Assembly: GCA_045580405.1 (NCBI GenBank)
Contig: JAZNNT010000176.1
Coordinates: forward strand, 1-12,001
DNA length: 12,001 nt
Source: SIG452 sp045580405
GTDB taxonomy: Bacteria; Bacillota; Clostridia; UMGS1840
Direction: 5' to 3'
Positions 6,748 through 11,717 of the stretch are shown here, one piece after another (the stretch's first letter is position 1; every line of letters begins with the position of its first letter). Under the pieces are notes generated by a model. It made no database searches, was not told the DNA's origin, and saw only the letters and a program-made list of their open reading frames with translations. Both the position numbers and the translations under genes were made by a program.

Positions 6748-7377
6748 ATGAATAAAGTCACTGTTTTTGACCATCCGTTGATTCAGCACAAAACCACCAT
6801 TCTACGGCAGACTACCACCACTAATAAGGAATTTCGGGAGCTGGTGGAAGAAATCACCATGTTAATGTGTTACGAAGCACTCCGTGATTTGCCGCTGGAA
6901 GAAGTGGAAATTGAAACTCCTTTAACCCGTACAAAACAGAAAATGTTAAAAGGCAAAAAAATGGCAATTGTGCCCATTTTGCGTGCAGGTCTTGGTATGG
7001 TAGAGGGAATGCTTACGTTAATTCCCTCTGCAAAGGTTGGTCATATTGGGATGTATCGTGACGAGGAAACGATGATTCCCCACGAATACTACTGCAAATT
7101 ACCCAAAGATATTTCCGAGCGTTTAATCGTGGTAGTTGACCCCATGCTGGCAACCGGCGGGAGCGCCATTGATGCCATCGGTCAGATTAAATCCTACGGC
7201 GGAAAACAGATTAAGTTTCTTTGCTTAATCGCTGCTCCCGAAGGAATTGAAGCTCTGTCCAAAGCCCATCCGGATGTAGAAATCTACTGTGCCAATGTGG
7301 ACGAATGCTTAAACGACCGTTGCTACATTTTACCCGGCTTAGGGGATGCAGGAGACAGAATCTTCGGCACAAAATAA
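6748..7377 (+). CDS. upp: Uracil phosphoribosyltransferase
   Basis: This 209-aa cytosolic enzyme converts uracil and PRPP to UMP and pyrophosphate. The length is that of the bacterial family. The PRPP-binding loop VVVDPMLATGGSA covers residues about 128-140 (D131, T136, G137, G138, S139). The C-terminal LPGLGDAGDRIFGT (about 194-208) binds uracil. PILRAGLGMVEG near residue 75 is another conserved motif. AAGGAG (6730-6735) overlaps the stop of the permease gene, with a rather long 12-base spacing to the ATG. Together with the permease upstream it forms a complete uracil uptake-and-capture unit, ended by a strong terminator. Confidence 0.96.
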   Translation: MNKVTVFDHPLIQHKTTILRQTTTTNKEFRELVEEITMLMCYEALRDLPLEEVEIETPLTRTKQKMLKGKKMAIVPILRAGLGMVEGMLTLIPSAKVGHIGMYRDEETMIPHEYYCKLPKDISERLIVVVDPMLATGGSAIDAIGQIKSYGGKQIKFLCLIAAPEGIEALSKAHPDVEIYCANVDECLNDRCYILPGLGDAGDRIFGTK

Positions 7378-7394
7378 ATATTTTTAGCATCAAG

Positions 7395-7424
7395 AAAGGG
7401 ATTCCGAATTGGAATCCCTTTTTT
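7395..7424 (+). terminator. Terminator of the uracil operon, possibly bidirectional
   Basis: An 11-bp perfect stem (7395-7405 with 7411-7421, loop GAATT) runs into a T tract ending at 7424, 17 bases after the upp stop. The next gene comes from the other strand, and the A tract on the left is short, so its use for that gene is possible but weaker. Confidence 0.9.
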
Positions 7425-7454
7425 GATTGTCAGATATTCTAAACAACTTCATTC

Positions 7455-7829
7455 TCATAAAACAGAATCGTCCTTTTGACCCATCTGCTCATATGGTCCC
7501 TCAGCTATTGCGTCATTTTTGTCTTCTTTTTTGGAAACGACAATCTCCAGAACAGGTTTCCCAAAAAAACAAACGCCAATTGCTCCCAGAGATATCAGCA
7601 ATAGACCTCCTACCTCATAAACAGCATTTTTGATCCCTCTTGTGCTAGCTTTCACCTGCTCTACTTCTTCAAAAATTTCAGTATAAAAATCTGCACCGAA
7701 TTTCATATTGCTGGCTACAAAAAATTCATCTGCACGATTATAGGTACTACCACCTACAATCATAATGATAATACTAACAACTATTCCTGCAATACAAGCC
7801 AGTGCAGAACCATTCCACAATTTTTTCAT
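7455..7829 (-). CDS. Hypothetical two-TM membrane protein, 124 aa
   Basis: No family was recognised. Two hydrophobic segments are visible at residues about 9-27 (ALACIAGIVVSIIIMIVGG) and 71-90 (VGGLLLISLGAIGVCFFG). Between them is a loop of about 45 residues, charged and aromatic (DEFFVASNMKFGADFYTEIF). The C-terminal tail of about 30 residues is hydrophilic (KKEDKND, EQMGQKDD). The first segment follows MKK and could be a signal-anchor. AAGGGAGA (7846-7839) lies 9 bases before the ATG. The gene begins 28 bases after the lipoprotein gene on the same strand, so the two form an operon. They are probably controlled by the divergent XRE regulator at 8365. A joint role at the cell envelope is inference from topology and neighbours only. 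Confidence 0.75.
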   Translation of the reverse strand: MKKLWNGSALACIAGIVVSIIIMIVGGSTYNRADEFFVASNMKFGADFYTEIFEEVEQVKASTRGIKNAVYEVGGLLLISLGAIGVCFFGKPVLEIVVSKKEDKNDAIAEGPYEQMGQKDDSVL

Positions 7830-7857
7830 AATAAAACATCTCCCTTATGTAGTAACA

Positions 7858-8226
7858 TTATTTTACTCTTGTGATTTCTTTCTCTTGTGCCTCATCTGCA
7901 TACAGTCTTAATGTATTATCCTGATAGGAATAATACAATTCAGTCACTCTTCCACTATCGGAGTCATCCCAATCAATAGCTATGCAGGTATCCGTCACAG
8001 AAAACTTACCTTGTTCTTCTCCAAATACTATACCTTTCGCCTCTGTGGCAACTCCAATATTGCCGTCTTTGAATGCATAAGCGGTTGTAACAGTTCCTGC
8101 GCTTATTTCCCAAGCGGTATTGTCCAGAGCATTTGTAACATCGTTTAATACGCTGTTGTTCAAGCCACAGCCTGCCATAGATAAGCACAGAACAAATGCT
8201 ATCAGTAGCAGCAAAACTCTCTTCAT
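7858..8226 (-). CDS. Hypothetical small lipoprotein, 122 aa
   Basis: The N-terminus is a classic lipoprotein signal: MKR, a hydrophobic core LLLLIAFVLCLS, then lipobox SMAGC with the modified cysteine at residue 20. After removal about 100 residues remain. They start with a linker (about 22-36), then a probable beta-rich domain with TAWEISAGTVTTAYAF, a GKFSVTDTCIAIDW stretch, and ELYYSYQDNTLRLYAD. This strand-rich pattern resembles small lipocalin-like lipoproteins common in Clostridia, but no family can be named. AGAGGAAA (8241-8234) lies 7 bases before the ATG. It is the first gene after a perfect consensus promoter carrying paired operators, and the two-TM protein gene follows 28 bases later. 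Confidence 0.8.
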   Translation of the reverse strand: MKRVLLLLIAFVLCLSMAGCGLNNSVLNDVTNALDNTAWEISAGTVTTAYAFKDGNIGVATEAKGIVFGEEQGKFSVTDTCIAIDWDDSDSGRVTELYYSYQDNTLRLYADEAQEKEITRVK

Positions 8227-8256
8227 TTCTTTGTTTCCTCTCTTTCAATGAATTTT

Positions 8257-8295
8257 AATATTTGTGGCGACAGTCATTTCGTCACAACAAATATT
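8257..8295. repeat. Imperfect inverted repeat in the start region of the lipoprotein transcript
   Basis: Arms of 15 bases (8257-8271 and 8281-8295) match at 13 positions around a 9-base centre. The right arm enters the -10 box of the minus-strand promoter (8298-8293), and the expected transcription start (about 8286) lies inside it. A complete RNA hairpin would therefore not be transcribed, and a DNA-binding site is more likely. Confidence 0.45.
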
Positions 8296-8321
8296 ATAAA
8301 CCATTTTGGTTTATTTGTCAA
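8293..8321 (-). promoter_or_regulatory. Consensus promoter of the lipoprotein / two-TM operon
   Basis: On the minus strand TTGACA (8321-8316) and TATAAT (8298-8293) are separated by exactly 17 bases. The spacer is filled by the main operator palindrome, so an XRE repressor bound there would directly block polymerase. Confidence 0.85.
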
Positions 8322-8337
8322 TATACCATTTTGGTTT
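8296..8337. promoter_or_regulatory. Paired operators of the XRE regulator
   Basis: ATAAACCA (8296-8303) and TGGTTTAT (8307-8314) form a perfect palindrome around TTT. The 13-base core ACCATTTTGGTTT (8300-8312) is repeated exactly at 8325-8337, 25 bases on, again centred on ACCA/TGGT. The spacing is a little over two helical turns, so both sites nearly face the same side of the DNA. The first lies in the spacer of the leftward promoter. The second lies upstream of that -35 and about 30 bases before the regulator gene, suggesting autoregulation too. Confidence 0.75.
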
Positions 8338-8364
8338 GTGGTAAAATATTTTCGAGGTGATTAG

Positions 8365-8580
8365 ATGTATAAACGAATCAGAGAACTTCGAGAAGACCGC
8401 GATTTATTGCAAAAAGATTTGGCATCCTACCTTCACTGTTCACAAGTAGCATACTCCCGCTATGAGCTTGGAACCCGGGATATCCCCACGGAAGTGCTGA
8501 TTGCTCTCGCAAAATACTATCACACCACCACAGACTATATTTTAGGCTTAGCAGATAATCCAATACCTTATGAAAAATAA
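8365..8580 (+). CDS. Small XRE-family (HTH_3) transcriptional regulator
   Basis: This 71-aa protein is a single Cro/C1-type helix-turn-helix domain. It has IRELREDRDLLQKDLASYL (helices 1-2), HCSQVAYSRYELGTRDIP (recognition helix region) and VLIALAKYYHTTTDYILGL (helices 4-5), ending soon after. There is no sensor or catalytic domain. GAGGTG (8354-8359) precedes the ATG by 5 bases. It is divergent from the lipoprotein operon, and the paired ACCATTTTGGT palindromes between them are the likely binding sites, so it is inferred to repress that operon and perhaps itself. No strong plus-strand promoter is visible; TAAAAT (8342-8347) is a possible -10. Its sequence differs clearly from the 67-aa XRE protein at 261-464, as do the operator sequences. 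Confidence 0.88.
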   Translation: MYKRIRELREDRDLLQKDLASYLHCSQVAYSRYELGTRDIPTEVLIALAKYYHTTTDYILGLADNPIPYEK

Positions 8581-8594
8581 GTTCACTGAGCATG

Positions 8595-8625
8595 AAAAAA
8601 GGATTCCAAACGGAATCCCTTTTTT
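8595..8625. terminator. Terminator between the XRE gene and the convergent MATE gene
   Basis: GGATTCC (8601-8607) pairs with GGAATCC (8612-8618). The hairpin has six A on the left (8595-8600) and six T on the right (8620-8625), with one unpaired C. It can serve the plus-strand XRE gene and, read on the other strand, the MATE gene that ends at 8630, whose stop lies before the hairpin. Confidence 0.8.
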
Positions 8626-8629
8626 ATTT

Positions 8630-10009
8630 TTACAATTGTGGTTCAGGTTGATCTTCAGGAAGATGTTTTAAAAAACGGATAGCGATTGGTGTGCAAATAA
8701 AAAACGCAATCACGTCGGCAATCGCCTGAGAAGACTGGACGCCAAACAACCCGAAAAAGTAGGTTAAAACCAGCAGAATCGGAATAAACAAAATTCCGCT
8801 GCGAAGCATGGATAAAAAGGTGGCTTTCTTATTCTCCCCGATACTTTGGAACATCATATTGGCACAGATGGTCATAGGATGAAAAAACAATGCCAGAAGC
8901 TGCAACTGTAGACTGAGCGTTCCGATTCCTATGACCGCAGGATCATTTCGGAACATGCCCACCAACTGATTGGAGAAAATAAGTCCAACCACCACGCACA
9001 CGCCGAGAAGCATCTCTCCTGCCCATAAGGTAAAATAAAATGCCTTTTTCACTCTGGAATAGATTTTGGCACCGTAGTTAAAGGACGCTACCGGCTGAAA
9101 GCCTTGTCCGATGCCAAGTCCCACAGCAAAGATAAAAAAGGTGATTTTATTCACAATCGACATTGCCGCAACGGCAGCATCTCCGCCAACACCACCTGCC
9201 AAAAGGTTTAATGTCATGGTAGCAATACTGGTTAACCCCTGTCTGCAAAAGCTGGGGAATCCGGTTGCCATAATCTGAAAAATTCCTTTGGGATGTTCTT
9301 TGGCAAGTTTCAAGCTAAGTTTACTGAGAGTTTTCCCCCGTAAAAACATAGAAAGCAAAATGAAAAATCCAATCATCTGGGAAATGGCGGTGGCAAGACC
9401 TGCTCCGGCAACTCCCATCTTACAGCCAAAAATCAGAATCGGGTCTCCAATCATATTTAAAACACCGCCAATGGTAAGCCCAATCATGGCAAACAGCGCT
9501 TTCCCCTCATAACGCAAAATATTATTCAACGCAAAGCTTGCCATGGTAAAAGGAGCAGCAATGAGGATATAAATACCGTAGTCTTTGGCATAGGGAAGAA
9601 TCGTTTCGGTACTGCCTAAAATTCGCATCATAGGTTCTAAAAAAATCAGTCCCAATACGCTGATAAGCATCCCCACCAAAAGGCAGGCAAAAATGCTTAG
9701 TGACGCAAACACACCGGCACTGTGGGAATCTTTTTGACCCAGCTTTCTGGCAATAATACTTCCTGCCCCGTGGCCAAACATAAAGCCAAACGCCTGAATA
9801 ATTGCCATCAGCCCGAATACTACGCCTACCGCACCGCTGGCACTGTTTCCAAGTGTACTCACAAAATAGGTGTCTGCCATATTATAAATGTTGGTAACCA
9901 ACATACTGATGGTGGTAGGAATCCCTAAGCTGATGACCAGTTTTGGGATTGGCCAGGTGGTCATTTTTTCATATTGAGATACTGTACTGCTTTGCGCCAT
10001 CTCATCCAT
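8630..10009 (-). CDS. MATE-family multidrug/metabolite exporter
   Basis: This 459-aa integral membrane protein has the MATE layout of two six-helix bundles and the usual length of the family. It resembles the MepA/DinF-like branch. The first bundle has the signature LGIPTTISMLVTNIYNMADTY followed by FVSTLGN (about 29-55) and FGHGAGSIIARKLGQ (about 77-92). The second begins near residue 235 with ATGFPSFCRQG and includes AVGLGIGQGFQPVASFNYGA. Such proteins export cationic drugs or metabolites using sodium or protons; the substrate cannot be told here. The ATG at 10009 is used, but one at 10000 is also possible; neither has a strong ribosome binding site. A promoter lies just upstream (10061-10033). 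A short open frame on the same strand (10208-10002) overlaps the start by 8 bases and may be coupled to it. Confidence 0.9.
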   Translation of the reverse strand: MDEMAQSSTVSQYEKMTTWPIPKLVISLGIPTTISMLVTNIYNMADTYFVSTLGNSASGAVGVVFGLMAIIQAFGFMFGHGAGSIIARKLGQKDSHSAGVFASLSIFACLLVGMLISVLGLIFLEPMMRILGSTETILPYAKDYGIYILIAAPFTMASFALNNILRYEGKALFAMIGLTIGGVLNMIGDPILIFGCKMGVAGAGLATAISQMIGFFILLSMFLRGKTLSKLSLKLAKEHPKGIFQIMATGFPSFCRQGLTSIATMTLNLLAGGVGGDAAVAAMSIVNKITFFIFAVGLGIGQGFQPVASFNYGAKIYSRVKKAFYFTLWAGEMLLGVCVVVGLIFSNQLVGMFRNDPAVIGIGTLSLQLQLLALFFHPMTICANMMFQSIGENKKATFLSMLRSGILFIPILLVLTYFFGLFGVQSSQAIADVIAFFICTPIAIRFLKHLPEDQPEPQL

Positions 10010-10208
10010 CTCTTTTCCATAAATCTTTTTCTAATATATCATATTTTATCAAATTTTGCAAGTGGGAATACAGGATATTCTCTGATGATTTATCATTTTT
10101 CTCTATCGTTTCGGACACAAAAAAACGCCAAAACCCATAGATTTTAGCGATTTGACGAGAAAATTTTAAGTCGATGTGCAAATTTCCTCCCTCTTCCTTA
10201 TTATCCAT
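10002..10208 (-). CDS. Possible 68-aa ORF just upstream of the MATE gene
   Basis: An open frame from the ATG at 10208 to TGA 10004-10002 predicts a 68-aa basic, aromatic-rich protein (including HIDLKFSRQIAKIYGFWRFF and a C-terminal KDLWKRDG). Its end overlaps the MATE start at 10009 by 8 bases and lies 1 base before the alternative start at 10000, an arrangement typical of coupled genes. The ATG itself has no well-spaced ribosome binding site, but GGGAGG lies 4-5 bases before an in-frame TTG at codon 10. No family was recognised. Against it: the probable MATE promoter lies inside it, and the same frame stays open further upstream through the tRNA fragment, showing that openness alone proves little here. 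Confidence 0.3.
   Translation of the reverse strand: MDNKEEGGNLHIDLKFSRQIAKIYGFWRFFVSETIEKNDKSSENILYSHLQNLIKYDILEKDLWKRDG
10033..10061 (-). promoter_or_regulatory. Probable promoter of the MATE gene
   Basis: On the minus strand TTGCAA (10061-10056) and TATATT (10038-10033) are separated by 17 bases. Transcription would start about 17 bases before the ATG at 10009, giving a short leader. Confidence 0.55.
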
Positions 10209-10272
10209 TCCCTTGCTTAAACCCGCACAACAGATTTTGTAGTGAAAAGGGAAGAGGAAATAGGGAAAAAGT

Positions 10273-10304
10273 AAAAATCCCCGTTCTTGCGAACGAGGAT
10301 TTTT
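10273..10304 (-). terminator. Terminator directly after the tRNA-Lys 3' half
   Basis: A 14-bp stem (10304-10291 with 10286-10273) has one wobble pair and a GCAA (GNRA) loop on the minus strand. It ends in five T, with a further T-rich tract beyond. It abuts the CCA end of the tRNA fragment, so it is most simply the native terminator of that tRNA gene. Confidence 0.85.
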
Positions 10305-10348
10305 GGTGAGCCATCGGCGATTCGAACGCCGGACAACTTGATTAAAAG
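10304..10348 (-). tRNA. tRNA-Lys(UUU) 3'-half fragment (gene broken at the anticodon loop)
   Basis: Read on the minus strand, the fragment gives anticodon loop CTTTTAA (10348-10342, anticodon TTT), the 3' anticodon stem TCAAG (10341-10337), variable loop TTGTC and T stem CGGCG. These are followed by T loop TTCGAAT, the paired CGCCG, the 3' acceptor strand ATGGCTC, discriminator A and encoded CCA. All elements have canonical length. Upstream of the loop the expected stem partner CTTGA is replaced by TAAAT, and no D arm or 5' acceptor strand GAGCCAT follows. The gene is cut exactly at the 5' edge of the anticodon loop and cannot make a tRNA. An intact or rebuilt tRNA-Lys should exist elsewhere. 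Confidence 0.88.
10337..10348. other. Putative attachment-site crossover region (end of integrated element)
   Basis: The sudden loss of tRNA identity at 10348/10349 lies within the anticodon stem-loop, a well-known crossover site for tRNA-targeting tyrosine recombinases, and a recombinase gene of that class lies 384 bases away. The native tRNA terminator is to the left, so chromosome is inferred on the left and the element on the right, with the functional tRNA rebuilt at the far right end outside the window. Confidence 0.6.
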
Positions 10349-10430
10349 ATTTATTCAATCATTTTCCGCACTTCCTAAAATTCGTTAAAATCCCTTGATT
10401 TTGCTGGTTTTTAATCTATTTCATTTCCCA

Positions 10431-10460
10431 TCTTGTGTTATCTTATGTTACCTTGTTTTA
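10431..10460 (+). repeat. Three tandem imperfect 10-mers, possible recombinase arm sites
   Basis: Three units of 10 bases follow each other with consensus YCTTRTKTTA; units 1 and 2 differ at one position. A related TTGTTATC occurs at 10558-10564. Direct repeats near the att core are typical binding sites for the N-terminal arm domain of integrases; that role here is inferred. Confidence 0.45.
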
Positions 10461-10466
10461 TCCCCG

Positions 10467-10486
10467 TAGCTGTATGGATAGCTGTA
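10467..10486 (+). repeat. 8-bp direct repeat TAGCTGTA
   Basis: TAGCTGTA occurs at 10467-10474 and again at 10479-10486, 12 bases apart. It could be a site for a small DNA-bending or excision factor, or chance. Confidence 0.35.
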
Positions 10487-10580
10487 AAAGCATATCTTCT
10501 ACCATAAGTATCATGGCAAGAGCTTCCTGTTGCCATATAGCGAATTATAACCTTATTTGTTATCACAAGATAAATATTTC

Positions 10581-10613
10581 ACCTTGACAACTCAAGGTAA
10601 AATATGGTATTTT
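10581..10613 (+). promoter_or_regulatory. Possible recombinase promoter with overlapping palindrome
   Basis: TTGACA (10584-10589) lies inside a perfect palindrome, ACCTTGA (10581-10587) and TCAAGGT (10592-10598). The best -10 is the weak TATTTT (10608-10613) at 18 bases. If used, the leader to the recombinase is more than 110 bases and includes the 10685-10714 hairpin. The overlap suggests repression by an unknown factor. Confidence 0.4.
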
Positions 10614-10684
10614 TTTTATAGTTTTACCAATAACAAAGGTATAAAACAACCAAAATATTCTCTTCACAAGTGAATATATCAAGA

Positions 10685-10714
10685 AAGAATCTGGCTCTAC
10701 CAAGCCAGATTCTT
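10685..10714 (+). promoter_or_regulatory. Strong hairpin just before the recombinase start
   Basis: AAGAATCTGGCT (10685-10696) pairs perfectly with AGCCAGATTCTT (10703-10714) around a 6-base loop. Only CAG and three T follow, so it is a poor terminator on the plus strand. It ends 17 bases before the ATG, next to the weak AGGA (10724-10727), and may restrain read-through or translation of the recombinase. Confidence 0.5.
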
Positions 10715-10731
10715 CAGTTTAGTAGGATACC

Positions 10732-11655
10732 ATGCATTTAGACACATTAATACAAAAGTACTTAAATTATTGTAAATTGCAAAAAAGTCTTAATCCCAAA
10801 ACGATTAAAGCTTACAAAATCGATTTATGTCAATTCAAAGAGTTTGTAGAAAATCATCCACAAGATACAGAAAAGAAGAGTATATATAAGTTCATAGAAG
10901 ATTTACATATAAACTATAAACCAAAATCAATTAAACGAAAAATAGCAACTTTAAAAGCATTTTACGAATATCTTACTTGTGAAGACATTTTCACAAACAA
11001 CCCTTTCACTAAAATACATCTGAAAATTAAGGATCCCATTATATTACCAAAAGTAATACCGGAAAGGATACTAACAAAAATTCTCAATAAAGCCTACTCT
11101 GCTCTGGAAGAATGCCGAACAACATATTCAAAAAAATGTACTATACGAGATATAGCAATATTAGAATTACTTTTCGCTACCGGACTTCGAGTATCCGAAC
11201 TATGTCATTTAAGAAACGAGGATGTAAATCTATCAGAAAATTTTGTGAAAGCATTTGGAAAAGGATCCAAAGAAAGAATTATCCAAATTTGCACCCCGGA
11301 TGTATTAACGGCATTAAAAGAGTACAAGAAAAATTTCAAAGTTGAAATTGAAAACACCGGTTATTTTTTTGTAAACAGACTTTCAAATCGTCTTTCCGAA
11401 CAATCTGTACGATTTATGATAAACAAGTATGTCAGCAAAACATCCGCAACAATTCATGTGACTCCTCACATGTTCAGACACACTTTTGCCACAATGCTTC
11501 TTGAGTCAGATGTGGATATTCGTTATATACAGCAAATTTTAGGACACAGTTCTATAACCACAACTGAAATTTACACTCATGTGTCTGCTGCAAAACAAAA
11601 ACAAATATTAAAGCATAAACACCCTCGTCAGAAACTAAATGTGAATAAAGGATAA
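10732..11655 (+). CDS. Tyrosine recombinase / phage-type integrase (XerC/D-like)
   Basis: This 307-aa enzyme cuts and rejoins DNA through a covalent tyrosine link. Residues about 1-90 form the SAM-like core-binding domain (LIQKYLNYCKLQKSLNPKTI, then KRKIATLKAFYEYL). The catalytic domain follows from about 108. All active-site residues are present: R153 in ATGLRVSEL, K177/K180 in GKGSKER, H246 and R249 in HMFRHTFAT, H272 in LGHSSITTTEIYTH, and nucleophile Y281. The length is that of Xer-type proteins rather than the roughly 380-aa integrases with a separate arm-binding domain. However, it is not a housekeeping XerC/D by context: it sits 384 bases from a broken tRNA-Lys and is richer in A/T, with more lysine and isoleucine, than the metabolic genes to the left. 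The ribosome binding site is weak (AGGA, 4-base spacing). Integration or excision of an element at tRNA-Lys is the favoured role; inversion of nearby promoter DNA is an alternative. Confidence 0.9.
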   Translation: MHLDTLIQKYLNYCKLQKSLNPKTIKAYKIDLCQFKEFVENHPQDTEKKSIYKFIEDLHINYKPKSIKRKIATLKAFYEYLTCEDIFTNNPFTKIHLKIKDPIILPKVIPERILTKILNKAYSALEECRTTYSKKCTIRDIAILELLFATGLRVSELCHLRNEDVNLSENFVKAFGKGSKERIIQICTPDVLTALKEYKKNFKVEIENTGYFFVNRLSNRLSEQSVRFMINKYVSKTSATIHVTPHMFRHTFATMLLESDVDIRYIQQILGHSSITTTEIYTHVSAAKQKQILKHKHPRQKLNVNKG

Positions 11656-11717
11656 TAATAAATTATCACTATAAAGAATTGCAGTTGCAAAATCTATCTT
11701 GTGTGGAGGATTTAGAT

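Larger units (their letters stand above)
10349..10731. other. Recombinase upstream region with many short repeats
   Basis: These 383 bases hold no convincing gene. They contain tandem 10-mers (10431-10460), an 8-bp direct repeat (10467-10486), TTATC/GATAA arms (10560-10573), an ACCTTGA/TCAAGGT palindrome over a TTGACA box (10581-10598), GGTAAAA/TTTTACC arms (10596-10628), TTCAC/GTGAA arms (10663-10674) and a 12-bp hairpin (10685-10714). Such density is what one expects of an attachment-site arm and control region of an integrative element, but the individual roles are not known. Confidence 0.5.

Noticed and set aside
5268..8618. GGGATTCC-like hairpins shared by three loci (5268, 7398, 8601) as a mobile repeat
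   Set aside because: Each sits right after a gene with a T run and differs in loop and stem length, so ordinary terminators with similar stems explain them.
10209..10358. Upstream extension of the small minus-strand frame before the MATE gene
   Set aside because: It runs through the tRNA-Lys fragment and its terminator, so this part is not coding.
10732..11655. Housekeeping XerC or XerD of chromosome dimer resolution
   Set aside because: Length fits, but the broken tRNA next door, repeat-rich upstream DNA and AT-rich codon use favour a mobile element enzyme; phylogeny would settle this.
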